A stretch of 64,000 nt of DNA from CALRGE01 sp964360635. GTDB taxonomy: Bacteria > Patescibacteriota > Gracilibacteria > UBA1369 > 2-02-FULL-48-14. Every line of letters begins with the position of its first letter. The stretch's first letter is position 1. Below the pieces are notes generated by a model that saw nothing but the letters and a program-made list of their open reading frames with translations, ran no database searches and was not told the DNA's origin. Positions 49,901 through 58,768 of the stretch are shown piece after piece. The position numbers were made by a program, and so were the translations under genes. The stretch is from positions 70,454-134,453 of the forward strand of contig CAYHXO010000001.1 of NCBI GenBank assembly GCA_964360635.1, in the 5' to 3' direction.

Positions 49901-51394
49901 ATGTCTATTGCAAAGAAAATTCTCGGGAACACGGCAATACAAATTGCGGGGCGCGCTGTGATGGCGGTTACGAGCGTTGTTATTTTGAAGTCGATTTCGA
50001 ATTTTCTCGGGGTTGAGGGTTATGGAACTTATACTGCGGTCTATGAATATTTGGCTTTTTTTGGGATAGCGGCGGATTTGGGCCTTTTTACAATTGGTGT
50101 TCGCGAGATGGGAAAGGGCTTGAGGCCGCGTGAGTTTATTGCCGGGAATATAATGGGCATGCGAATGGTGACCGCGGCGACGGCGATGATTCTATCTGTC
50201 GTAATTGCTTTTTTGATTCCAAATTACTCGGGGACCAATATTCCTGTCGGGGTTGCGATTGGCTCGATTGCGGTTTTTTTGTCTATTATGCACGGCACGG
50301 TGTCTAGCGTTCTGCAGGTTGAACATAAAATGCAGTGGTCAACTTTTGGGCTTGTGGGAGGTAAGTTGATTTCAATGTTTTGGATGCTGGCGGTTGTTTA
50401 TTATTTTTATATTGGTGATCCGAGCGCCGCGGCTTTTAACAATTTGATTTGGGCTGGAGTTGCCGGCAATGGTTTTGCTCTGATTTTTACAATTTTCTTC
50501 GCATTGAGAGTCGTGAGGTTTAGGCCAAGTTTCTCTATGGAATATTGGAGGGAAATTTTTGTTTCGGCTCTGCCTTACGGTACGGCACTAGTGCTTAGCA
50601 CAATTTATTTCAGAATTGACTCTATTATGTTGCTTTTCATGAAGGGTCCACATGAGGTTGGGCTTTACGGAATGCCAATGCGAATTTTGGAAATCCTATC
50701 TGTTATTCCGGTTTATTTTATGAACAGTGTTTTGCCGATTTTAAGCAAAGGTCTGCGTGAAAAAAGCTCTGAAGTTCGCAGAATGATTCAGCTTTCTTTC
50801 GACTTTTTATTTATGTGTGCGGCGCCGATTGTGGTTGGGCTTTTTGTACTGGCGTATCCTGTGATTTTTTTGATTTCTTCTCCGGAGTTTTTGAGTAGGC
50901 TATCTGATGGCTATTATGGATCTGACATCGCGATGCAAATTCTGGTTTTTGCTATGTTCTTTTCTTTTCTAAATAGTCTTTTTTCTTACACTTTAGTTGC
51001 GGCAAACAAGCAGTCAATTTTACTGTGGATAAATGGCGCGGCGGCAATATTCAATATCTCAGCGAACCTGATTGTCATTCCACGATGGGGCTTTAGAGGC
51101 GCGGCCGTAAACACCGTTGTAACGGAGATTTTAATCTTGTGTGCAGCGTGCTATTTCGCAAAAAAATATGTTGATTTTAAAATTACTTTCGGAACTTTTA
51201 TTAGAACTTTTTTCTCGGCTATTGTGATGGGCGCTGTGGTTTTTGCGCTCAAAGATCCGACTTATAATTTATGGGGATTGCAGAACTTTAATGTACTTTT
51301 GTTGGGAGTGATTGGGGTTGCGGTTTACGGGGGATTGATTCTGACAACTGGCGCAGTGCCGGAGGAGTTTAGGAGGAAGATGAGAATAGTGTGA
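49901..51394 (+). CDS. Wzx/MATE-superfamily polysaccharide flippase
   Basis: 497 aa with about 14 membrane helices. The opening KKILGNTAIQIAGRAVMAVTSVVILKSISNFLGVEGYGTYTAVYEY is typical of the polysaccharide biosynthesis transport family (RfbX/Wzx), which flips lipid-linked glycans. Charged residues lie inside helices (FRIDSIMLLFMKG). It could serve the glycan made by the GT4 and GT-C enzymes in this window. MurJ is a related but less likely choice. Confidence 0.85.
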   Translation: MSIAKKILGNTAIQIAGRAVMAVTSVVILKSISNFLGVEGYGTYTAVYEYLAFFGIAADLGLFTIGVREMGKGLRPREFIAGNIMGMRMVTAATAMILSVVIAFLIPNYSGTNIPVGVAIGSIAVFLSIMHGTVSSVLQVEHKMQWSTFGLVGGKLISMFWMLAVVYYFYIGDPSAAAFNNLIWAGVAGNGFALIFTIFFALRVVRFRPSFSMEYWREIFVSALPYGTALVLSTIYFRIDSIMLLFMKGPHEVGLYGMPMRILEILSVIPVYFMNSVLPILSKGLREKSSEVRRMIQLSFDFLFMCAAPIVVGLFVLAYPVIFLISSPEFLSRLSDGYYGSDIAMQILVFAMFFSFLNSLFSYTLVAANKQSILLWINGAAAIFNISANLIVIPRWGFRGAAVNTVVTEILILCAACYFAKKYVDFKITFGTFIRTFFSAIVMGAVVFALKDPTYNLWGLQNFNVLLLGVIGVAVYGGLILTTGAVPEEFRRKMRIV

Positions 51395-51411
51395 CACTTT
51401 CTTTTTTTAAG

Positions 51412-51446
51412 AATAAAGCCCCGTGCTTGCGCTAACGGAGCTTTAT
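51412..51446. terminator. Hairpin between convergent genes
   Basis: ATAAAGC/GCTTTAT and CCGT/ACGG stems form one long hairpin between the flippase and lipoprotein genes. The T-run is weak on both sides. Confidence 0.5.
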
Positions 51447-51487
51447 CTAATGTACAACTCTATGCCTGAGATCGCTTCATCTTATGG

Positions 51488-52645
51488 CTATGTAGATGTT
51501 ACGTAGCTTGTTGGTAGACCTTCAATTTCATATCCATTGTGCCATAATACAGAGGAGGATGTTGGCCTATCCGTCCAAACAAGTGCTGAGCTTGCTAATG
51601 CTCCACTAATCGCGTCCCCGTAGGCTGATGTTACAGACGTGTTGAATACTGGGCCTTGGCTCGAGTCACTACTGATTCTTACTGACAATGTGTTTGTGTT
51701 TAACGTTCCATCATCCACGATCGGCGCAAGCACAGAAAGTCCTGTTGAGCTTCCTTCTTCGACCACAATAGATGAGGTTGAAACATAGCCTTTATTTGCT
51801 GAAGTTAGGACTCCAGTCCCATATACCGTTCCATCCCTGCTATCCACTATCTTCCATGTACCACCAAGGCCAGCGGACCCGGTAAATAGTCCCGAAGAGC
51901 TTACGTCTAAGCCAATATTTCTAATGCTCAATGGGCCTGTCCCTTTGCTGTTCTGGACTGTGAAGTCAAAAACAGCCGCTTCGGCTCCGTACTCAAGATC
52001 TATGGACGTATCAGCAACTGTAATCTCGGGCAGGTTTCTAAAAATATATGCTGGTTCTGTAGAAAGCGTAGAAGTGGTCACATTTGTGGCTGAGAGTATC
52101 TTGCCGGATGTTTGTCCTGTCGCTTCAAAAGCTGAGGTTGTTGTAAAATTCATCTGGATCTTATCTCCGGTGTCTGAGGCTCCAGAGTCATCTGCGTGTA
52201 TATTTGTACTTACATAGACTTCAAAATTTGCGCTACTTCCTTTCGCCACCATTAGATTAAGCCCGACAAAATTTGCAGTTGTCCCTGAAAATGTTACAGA
52301 GCTTGATCCATCTAAAGTTGTCGGGGAGCTAAGAGATGTTGGGTATTTTATCTTTAATGATTTAATGCTGTCTTCTGATCCTGAATTTGCGTTCTCTAGT
52401 GTAATCTTGCTAACGGCATAATCTTCATTCGCCGCCTTTAAACTAAATTTGCCAATTAGTATGTCGGCTTGTCCACCATAAACAAGCTGATCGTCAACCG
52501 CGGGAGATGCAATTGAAAGTTTCAGTCCTGACTTGGTGGTAGATGATGATTTGGCACCTGAGAATGAACCCTGTAGATTTTCAGTTGAACATCCGGCAAT
52601 AATTGACGTAATAATTAGGGCCGAGAGTAGGAGTTTTTTATTCAT
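51488..52645 (-). CDS. Lipoprotein, Ser/Thr-rich beta-sandwich
   Basis: 385 aa from ATG 52645 (MNKKLLLSALIITSIIAGCS, lipobox Cys 19). Upstream in-frame codons would bury the signal peptide. Residues 45 on are beta-rich repeats (KITLENANSGSEDSIKSLKIKYPT, AVFDFTVQNSKGTGPLSIRNIGLD) like surface adhesins or S-layer domains. After the lipid Cys comes STENLQGSFS, nearly the same as in the lipoprotein at 19237. Function unknown. Confidence 0.75.
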   Translation of the reverse strand: MNKKLLLSALIITSIIAGCSTENLQGSFSGAKSSSTTKSGLKLSIASPAVDDQLVYGGQADILIGKFSLKAANEDYAVSKITLENANSGSEDSIKSLKIKYPTSLSSPTTLDGSSSVTFSGTTANFVGLNLMVAKGSSANFEVYVSTNIHADDSGASDTGDKIQMNFTTTSAFEATGQTSGKILSATNVTTSTLSTEPAYIFRNLPEITVADTSIDLEYGAEAAVFDFTVQNSKGTGPLSIRNIGLDVSSSGLFTGSAGLGGTWKIVDSRDGTVYGTGVLTSANKGYVSTSSIVVEEGSSTGLSVLAPIVDDGTLNTNTLSVRISSDSSQGPVFNTSVTSAYGDAISGALASSALVWTDRPTSSSVLWHNGYEIEGLPTSYVTST

Positions 52646-52743
52646 GTGGTGGCAATTAAGAATTGTAAAACTTTTAAAGTGTACCCCCCCCCATGATTTT
52701 TCAATAGCCATTTTGCAATTTAGCATATTCTCGCTTTATAAAA

Positions 52744-52772
52744 TTTACAAACTTTATAAAGTTTGGTAAAAT
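52744..52772 (+). promoter_or_regulatory. Promoter with embedded palindromic operator, Fic/XRE gene
   Basis: TTTACA, a 17-bp spacer and TAAAAT, ending six bases before the ATG at 52779. A perfect 18-bp palindrome CAAACTTTATAAAGTTTG (52748-52765) fills the spacer. A half-site ACTATAAAGTTT lies at the very start of the gene. Confidence 0.75.
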
Positions 52773-52778
52773 TAGGCC

Positions 52779-53693
52779 ATGACTATAAAGTTTCAAATTC
52801 AAACCATTTTGAAATTAGCCTCTCTTACACAAGAGAAGTTGGCTAGGGAATTGGATGTATCCTTCGCTACGCTGAACAGTTGGGCGAACGGCAAATCAGA
52901 CCCGAGAGTGGAGGCGGCTGATAAAATTAACAAGTTATATAAAAAAATTACCGGGGAAGAGGGCATTTCTGCTGAAGCTATCAGACTGAAGACCGAAATG
53001 CTCTTGTCCAGAATGAAAAATCAAAAAAATATTCCTGGCTTGATTTTGTCGAGAGTCGATATTTTTCAGCAGTTTATGCTCTCGTTAACCTATAATAGCA
53101 ATAAAATTGAGGGAAGCAGCTTGTCGGAATCTGAAACTGCTACTCTGTTGTTTCACAACCGAGCACTTGTTGATAAAAGTTTGATTGAGCAATTGGAGGT
53201 TAAGAACCATCAAACGGCCTTGAATTTTGTGTTCAAAAACTTTAAAGATGACATTACTGAGGATTGGATTTTAAAAGTTCATTCGATGTTAATGAATGGA
53301 ATTCGTGAGGATTCAGGGTCTTATAGGAATCATGGAGTTAGGATTGTCGGATCTTTTGTTCCAACCGCAAACTATTTAAAAATTCCTGATTTGATGAAGG
53401 AATTGATTAAAAAAATCCAAAAGACGAAGTGTGGACCGGTACAACACTCTGCCGTGACTCATGCACTTTTTGAAAAAATGCATCCGTTTTCGGATGGGAA
53501 TGGAAGGGTTGGTAGGTTGATTATGACGGCTATGTTACTTAGAAAAAACTTTCCTCCAGCATTGATTAGAGAAGAAAAGCGCCAACTTTACTATACTTAT
53601 CTTAGCAGGGCTCAACTGGAGGGTGATTATTCTCTTTTGGAGGATTTTCTTCTCGACGCAATAGATGAGAGCTTGGGAATTATAGAATTGTGA
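52779..53693 (+). CDS. Fic protein with N-terminal XRE helix-turn-helix
   Basis: 304 aa. Residues 8-60 are an XRE/Cro HTH (LASLTQEKLARELDVSFATLNSWANGKSDPRVEAADKI). SNKIEGSS near residue 112 is the inhibitory helix, and HPFSDGNGRVGRL near residue 237 is the catalytic loop. The HTH and the palindrome in its own promoter suggest self-repression. It is the third Fic gene of the window. Confidence 0.9.
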   Translation: MTIKFQIQTILKLASLTQEKLARELDVSFATLNSWANGKSDPRVEAADKINKLYKKITGEEGISAEAIRLKTEMLLSRMKNQKNIPGLILSRVDIFQQFMLSLTYNSNKIEGSSLSESETATLLFHNRALVDKSLIEQLEVKNHQTALNFVFKNFKDDITEDWILKVHSMLMNGIREDSGSYRNHGVRIVGSFVPTANYLKIPDLMKELIKKIQKTKCGPVQHSAVTHALFEKMHPFSDGNGRVGRLIMTAMLLRKNFPPALIREEKRQLYYTYLSRAQLEGDYSLLEDFLLDAIDESLGIIEL

Positions 53694-53705
53694 TATACCC
53701 CTCAC

Positions 53706-55085
53706 ATGAAAAAGGTTTTGTTCTTTATTTTTGCGGGTTTGATTTTATCCGGGTGTAGTAGTCCTGAAAGTAGTGGACCGAAAGTTTTTGTTGATCAAAT
53801 TCCGAAAGACAATTTTGAAAGCATGGCCCTGTCTGATTTTCCTTCTTTTGGGCGGGGCGGGTACGGGTTGGCTGTCGCTGAAGATGGGGCCTATGTGATC
53901 TCAGATCCTTATCTTTTAAAGTACGACTTGTCTGGGGAAATCGTGGCATACGCTGATCCAAAAGTGTTGTCCTGCGGGGTAGACGTGGCAAAGGTCGGAG
54001 ATAAGCTTTTTGTGGCTTGTCGGGAGGAGGGTGTCTATGAAATCGACCTGATAGAAAATGAAATTTCCTATAACTATACGAAAGACGATGGCCTTGAGGA
54101 GTATCAAAATCCTCAGTTTGCAGTTCAAGGAACAACTTTATGGATGGGTACTTTTGACGGCGTGGCAAAAATTAATACCGAAACGAGGAAGATTGATTTC
54201 TATGATGAACTAAATTTTCAGGGTAGCCACTTGGGAGCATCCGTGTACGTAAATGGCGACGAGGTTTGGGCGACGATTAGTGCGAACGCCTATAACGATG
54301 GCGCCGCTGCTTACTATAACTCTGAAGACAACACATGGACAAATTTCGGCCCTAAGGATTTCAAGAAAAATGACTGGAATAGAGTTGATTTTCATAGGTT
54401 TATTGTTTCATCAGAGGGCGTTTTCGCCAGTTACCAAGATGGGGGCCCTGAAAATACCGTGCTCGCTAAATTCAATCCTGTAGATCAAAAATGGGAATCT
54501 GTTTATTCGGCGGGACACGAAGAGTTTGAGCGGTCGATCGATTCTTATTTGCCGGCGGAAGAATCTTACAAAGGCTATCGAATAGATTACACCAGTCAAG
54601 ATCCTGCAGCCAAAATTAATGTTTATCGTGACGGAGAGTGGAAAGAGAGGGGCGTTTTCCCTTCATACTCTGCTTTATCTCCTTTAATTGGTGATACTTA
54701 TTATCTTCTGAGCCTGGCCGGTATCGATTCTTTTTCCAAAGACGATGCCTTCCCGCAGAATATCGTGGCTGACGAATTGCCAGCCAACAGCGTAGATCAC
54801 GCACAATTTTTTATTTCCGAAGACAGGGTGAACCTGATCGTTTTAAGCTCTGATGTTATGAAAATGGGAGGGATAGTTCTCGGATATTCGGTACAGGTTT
54901 TAAATACAAAAGACTTAAGTTATTACTCTCTGGAAATCGATGGTGATGAGCTTGAGGGTGATGACATCTTTGATGTCAGTGAAAAGACCGAAATGATGCA
55001 GGATGGAGAGAAATTGTACTGGCCTTTGACCAGCGGCAAAAAACTCACGCTTGATCTCGATGAGAAAACTTTTGCTGTCAATTAA
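53706..55085 (+). CDS. Beta-propeller-like lipoprotein
   Basis: 459 aa with lipobox IFAGLILSGCSS. Repeats of about 45 residues with the pattern of propeller blades (YGLAVAEDGAYVISDPYLLKYD, GVDVAKVGDKLFVACREEGVYEIDL, GTTLWMGTFDGVAKINTETRKIDFYD) fill most of the rest. It probably binds something at the outer face. Partner unknown. It follows the Fic gene by 12 bases. Confidence 0.7.
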   Translation: MKKVLFFIFAGLILSGCSSPESSGPKVFVDQIPKDNFESMALSDFPSFGRGGYGLAVAEDGAYVISDPYLLKYDLSGEIVAYADPKVLSCGVDVAKVGDKLFVACREEGVYEIDLIENEISYNYTKDDGLEEYQNPQFAVQGTTLWMGTFDGVAKINTETRKIDFYDELNFQGSHLGASVYVNGDEVWATISANAYNDGAAAYYNSEDNTWTNFGPKDFKKNDWNRVDFHRFIVSSEGVFASYQDGGPENTVLAKFNPVDQKWESVYSAGHEEFERSIDSYLPAEESYKGYRIDYTSQDPAAKINVYRDGEWKERGVFPSYSALSPLIGDTYYLLSLAGIDSFSKDDAFPQNIVADELPANSVDHAQFFISEDRVNLIVLSSDVMKMGGIVLGYSVQVLNTKDLSYYSLEIDGDELEGDDIFDVSEKTEMMQDGEKLYWPLTSGKKLTLDLDEKTFAVN

Positions 55086-55117
55086 AACATCTATACCCGT
55101 TTTGTGAAGGTGTGAGT

Positions 55118-55146
55118 TTGGACTTTGTCAAAAATACAGGTAGAAT
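55118..55146 (+). promoter_or_regulatory. Promoter of RNase J, leaderless
   Basis: TTGGAC, a 17-bp spacer and TAGAAT. The -10 ends eight bases before the ATG at 55155, so the TTG at 55125 lies inside the promoter and is not the start. Confidence 0.65.
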
Positions 55147-55154
55147 TTCGGCAA

Positions 55155-56966
55155 ATGAAAATTGATAAGTTAACAAATTGGATAAAGGGTGCGGCGGGAG
55201 TTAATCAACAACAGCCGGCAAAGCCTTTTGTGAAACCTCAAAATCAGCAGCCTCGTCCGCCACAGCAACAACAGCAGCAAGCTCCTCACAAAGAAGCTCC
55301 GGTTCACCGAGATGTGATGCGAATTATTCCAATTGGTGGGCTCGAAGAGGTGGGGAAGAATTCGATGCTTGTTGAATATCAGGATGATATTGTTTGTATA
55401 GATATGGGATTTCAATTCCCAGAGGCGAATATGCTCGGTGTGGACTATGTGATTCCGGATATTAAATATTTGCGAGAAAGAAAAAAGCGCTTGCGCGGAA
55501 TTATTGTGACTCACGGACACCTTGATCACATCGGAGCAATCCCTTATGTGTATGAGGAGCTCGGCTTCCCAACAATTTACACATCGAAACTGACTTCCGG
55601 TTTGATCATGCGAATGCTCGAGGAGCACAAGTTGCATAAGTTGGCGAAATTTGTGATTATCGATTCTAAACAGCCTTACCGAATCGGAAAGTTTGAGGTT
55701 GATTTTTTCAGAGTAAATCACTCGATTCCTGATGCATACGGCCTTGCTATTCGAACTCCTGAAGGTTGCATGATTCACACAGGCGATTTTAAGTTTGATT
55801 TCACTCCAGCTGACGGTGTTCTTTCTGATATTTCAAAAATTGCGTCGCTTGGAAAGCGTGGGGTGAATGCGCTGTTTTCAGATAGTACAAATTCTACAAA
55901 GCCCGGCCACACAATTAGTGAAAAGATTGTTGGACAAAATTTGGAATCTTCAATTGCCAGCGCGAAGGGCCGAATTATTATCGCATCTTTTTCTTCACTC
56001 ATCGGGCGAATTCAACAGATTATTGACTACGCGGAACAGCATGGCAGAAAGATTTTCCTTTCCGGCCGAAGTATGGATGAAAATATGAAAGTCGCGAACA
56101 AGTTGGGATATTTAAGAATTCCTTCAGATATTATTCAGAACATTAAAGAGGTTAATAAATTCCCTGACGATAAAATTCTGATTTTGAGCACGGGAAGCCA
56201 GGGTGAGCCGATGTCCGCGCTGTCCAGAATGGCTACCGGCGCTCACACAAACGTGAAAATTTCTAAAGGCGATACTATTGTGGTTTCTTCTTCTCCTATC
56301 ATCGGAAATGAAAAGGCGACTGCATTTTTGATAGATCAGCTTGCGCGCCGAGGTGCCGACATTGTCCACAACAAGATTATGGACGTGCACACTTCAGGTC
56401 ACGGCCAACAGGAGGATTTGAAGTTGATGATGACTCTTGTTAAGCCTGACCACTTAGTTCCTGTTCACGGAAATTTCTACATGCGAGAGTGCCACGCGAA
56501 GCTCGGTCCACTCGTGGGAATTCCTGAGGCAAACGTGCACGTGATTGACGACGGCGATGTGCTCGAACTTCGAAAAGGAAAGCTTGAATTTAAGAAGGAA
56601 AACATAAAAGTAAATTATATTGTGGTGGACGGAATGGGTCTTGGTGAACTTGGATCTCACGTTGGAATTGAGAGAGAGGCGATGTCTCAAAACGGTGTTG
56701 TTATGATTGCGCTGAAGATGCGCGGCGTGCAGTTGATTGGAAATCCGCAGGTTTCAGTTCGTGGTTTCGTTTACCAAAAAGAAGAGGCGAAAGTGATTAA
56801 GGAAATCGAGGTTGAGGCTCGTTCGGCTTATCTTAAACTACAGAAAAAAGACCAGGGTGCTCGACAGTCAGACTATGAATCTTTCATTCGTGCTGCGGTT
56901 GCGAATTACATCTTAAAAAGATTGGATCGAAGGCCGCTTGTGAGTCCGATTATTGTGAATGTTTAG
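55155..56966 (+). CDS. rnj: Ribonuclease J
   Basis: 603-aa metallo-beta-lactamase/beta-CASP nuclease with 5'-3' exo- and endonuclease activity on RNA. THGHLDHIGAIPYV (metal site) near residue 119, HTGDFKFD, SDSTNSTKPG, ASFSSLIGRIQQ and the beta-CASP parts STGSQGEPM and VHTSGHGQQEDL are present. Residues 18-50 are a Gln/Pro-rich linker not found in most homologs. It ends in TAG. It overlaps the convergent ATPase gene by 17 bases. Confidence 0.95.
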   Translation: MKIDKLTNWIKGAAGVNQQQPAKPFVKPQNQQPRPPQQQQQQAPHKEAPVHRDVMRIIPIGGLEEVGKNSMLVEYQDDIVCIDMGFQFPEANMLGVDYVIPDIKYLRERKKRLRGIIVTHGHLDHIGAIPYVYEELGFPTIYTSKLTSGLIMRMLEEHKLHKLAKFVIIDSKQPYRIGKFEVDFFRVNHSIPDAYGLAIRTPEGCMIHTGDFKFDFTPADGVLSDISKIASLGKRGVNALFSDSTNSTKPGHTISEKIVGQNLESSIASAKGRIIIASFSSLIGRIQQIIDYAEQHGRKIFLSGRSMDENMKVANKLGYLRIPSDIIQNIKEVNKFPDDKILILSTGSQGEPMSALSRMATGAHTNVKISKGDTIVVSSSPIIGNEKATAFLIDQLARRGADIVHNKIMDVHTSGHGQQEDLKLMMTLVKPDHLVPVHGNFYMRECHAKLGPLVGIPEANVHVIDDGDVLELRKGKLEFKKENIKVNYIVVDGMGLGELGSHVGIEREAMSQNGVVMIALKMRGVQLIGNPQVSVRGFVYQKEEAKVIKEIEVEARSAYLKLQKKDQGARQSDYESFIRAAVANYILKRLDRRPLVSPIIVNV

Positions 56967-58098
56967 AAAAATGCTCGACTATGTTTTGGGTCGTGATGCA
57001 CTTGAAAGTTGCCGCTGGGTATGAGTTTTTAAATGCGCCCGGCTCTGAAATTTCGTCTTTCCATTTGCATTCATAGGCGAATATTTCTTTGCCTCCGTTC
57101 ACAGACTCAATAAAGTCTATTTCCGCGCCATTGCGATTTCTCCAAAAATGGACCTCGCTGTTTCGGTTGGAATACGCTCTTTCTTTGATTTTCTCTGTAA
57201 TAAAGAAATTTTCGAAAATTGCACCTTTGTCCGGTCGAAGATCTATCGGATCGCTGTTCCCAATTACTGCATTTCTAATTCCTACATCATAGAAGTATAT
57301 TTTGTGGTTCTTGTTAATTTCTTTTGTTTTGTTGGTGTAGAGAGGGGTAAGCCGGAAAATTATAAAGGCCTGTTCGAGTAAATTTACATAACTGTAAACT
57401 GTGTCTCTGCTGATTCCAACTTCCTTTGCGAGTTCTGTGTATGAAATTTCGCTTCCGACGCGGAGAGCCAAAAGTTTCACCAGTTTTTCGAATGCAAAGG
57501 AGTTGCGAATATCTCCGAATAAGAACAAATCTTTAAACAAATAATCTGCGGCCAGTTCTTTTATAAGAAGTGCTTTTTCTTCTCTGGAAGTTGCGGAGAC
57601 TATTGCAGGATAAGTTCCAAAAGTAAGATACGAGTCGAGTTCTTTGCCGACTTCGATTTCCCCATAGGCGGACACCAGCTCTTTGATCGAGAGTGGGTAC
57701 AAGTAAAATTTGCGGTTTCTCCCCGTAAGTGGCTCGCTTAGTTTGTTGGCCAGTTCAAAAGAGGAGGGTCCGGATGCAATAAGTCGAGCTCCCGGTACAT
57801 TGTCCGCGATCAGTTTCAGGGTGACCCCTATATCTTTTACTTTTTGTGCCTCGTCAATAATTACCAATTCATAACCTGTAACCAGATCGGAAAGCTCTTT
57901 TGCTGACTTGTTTTCCAGTAAAGCTGCGTCTTTTGGGTCGTCACCCTGCAGATACAGGGTTCGTGAAAACCCTGTCATTATCGACTTTATGAGGGTAGTT
58001 TTACCAACTTGCCTCGCACCATAAAGAACCAATATTGGCTTTTTGCCTATATTTTCACGGATCTGCTCTAAAATGGTTCTTATGTAATTCACAACCAT
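56950..58098 (-). CDS. AAA ATPase with DUF4143 domain
   Basis: 382 aa from ATG 58098. Walker A YGARQVGKTTLIKSI, Walker B LVIIDEAQKV, then the C-terminal DUF4143 with LNLLEQAFIIFRLTPLY-like core, FYDVGIRNAVIG, FENFFITEKIKE and HFWRNRNGAEIDFI. Such ATPases are common in mobile or accessory regions, and their role is unclear. The 23-bp palindromes at 58236 and 58302 lie upstream. Confidence 0.85.
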   Translation of the reverse strand: MVVNYIRTILEQIRENIGKKPILVLYGARQVGKTTLIKSIMTGFSRTLYLQGDDPKDAALLENKSAKELSDLVTGYELVIIDEAQKVKDIGVTLKLIADNVPGARLIASGPSSFELANKLSEPLTGRNRKFYLYPLSIKELVSAYGEIEVGKELDSYLTFGTYPAIVSATSREEKALLIKELAADYLFKDLFLFGDIRNSFAFEKLVKLLALRVGSEISYTELAKEVGISRDTVYSYVNLLEQAFIIFRLTPLYTNKTKEINKNHKIYFYDVGIRNAVIGNSDPIDLRPDKGAIFENFFITEKIKERAYSNRNSEVHFWRNRNGAEIDFIESVNGGKEIFAYECKWKDEISEPGAFKNSYPAATFKCITTQNIVEHFSKHSQ

Positions 58099-58235
58099 AG
58101 TATACAATATATGTACCTAAATTGTAAAGTATACTTGTGAATTGGTGGTGTTGGATTAAGATAGGTGGTTTGTAAGAAGTTATTTTTGATTTTATAGGTT
58201 CTAGTTCGCACACGGCACGGTTGTTGTATTTTCTC

Positions 58236-58324
58236 TTATCGTGACAGAGTCTCATTAACAACCTGATGGACTTTCGAACAGCAATAAGTTCCTAACCTGG
58301 TTATCGCGACACTGTCGCGATAAG
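58236..58324. repeat. 89-bp palindromic element, copy B
   Basis: TTATCGTGAC at the left and a perfect 23-bp palindrome TTATCGCGAC-ACT-GTCGCGATAA at the right end. AACAACCTG and AACCTGGTT make the inner inverted blocks. Order and spacing match copy A at 27994-28080. It opens the 660-bp gene-free region before dnaN. Confidence 0.65.
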
Positions 58325-58419
58325 GAAATCATGATCTTTGGCAACACTTATATGTTGGACATTTGTATCAATACTATGTGGCGACGCGTTTTAAGCCAAT
58401 AAGAGATTGTTCAAAACTA

Positions 58420-58617
58420 TGTGCAAATGTGTAAAAGTTGTGGAAAAGGTTTTGCACGTGGTTTTTTGAGAGGGTGTGTAAAAAGTTTATCGTGTGCTCC
58501 AGGTTTTGCACGCGGGGCGGTGTGAAAGTAGCAAAAGACATCAGTTTATACACAGTGTCTGCACGTTTTAAACAAGTTTTGCACAAAGCTGTGATTTAAC
58601 AGGTTAAAGTTTTGCAC
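58420..58617. other. Candidate replication origin: DnaA-box-like cluster before dnaN
   Basis: Inside the gene-free stretch 58108-58768 there are eight nonamers close to TTTTGCACA/TTATCCACA. Forward ones are at 58450, 58504, 58546 (TTATACACA, one mismatch to the DnaA box), 58577 and 58610. Reverse ones are at 58420, 58428 and 58475. A strongly AT-rich tract (58731-58760) follows and could unwind. dnaN comes next. dnaA itself is not in the window. Confidence 0.55.
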
Positions 58618-58768
58618 AGACGTTTTGGGTTTATCTGTAAAGGTTTGTCTATTTTGAAACAAAAGTGGCGTTGAAATAGTAGTTTCTGAAATAAAAAGGT
58701 GGTGCTTGGCAAGATGGTACTACAATTACTGTTTATATATTTATATAATTTAATATAAAATCCAAAAG

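Noticed and set aside
53725..54168. 147-codon minus-strand frame inside the beta-propeller lipoprotein gene
   Set aside because: Very Arg/Pro-rich shadow of a well-supported lipoprotein gene on the plus strand.
58374..58586. 70-codon minus-strand frame in the region before dnaN
   Set aside because: It is made of the TTTTGCAC repeats, which are better explained as an origin, and has no protein-like composition.
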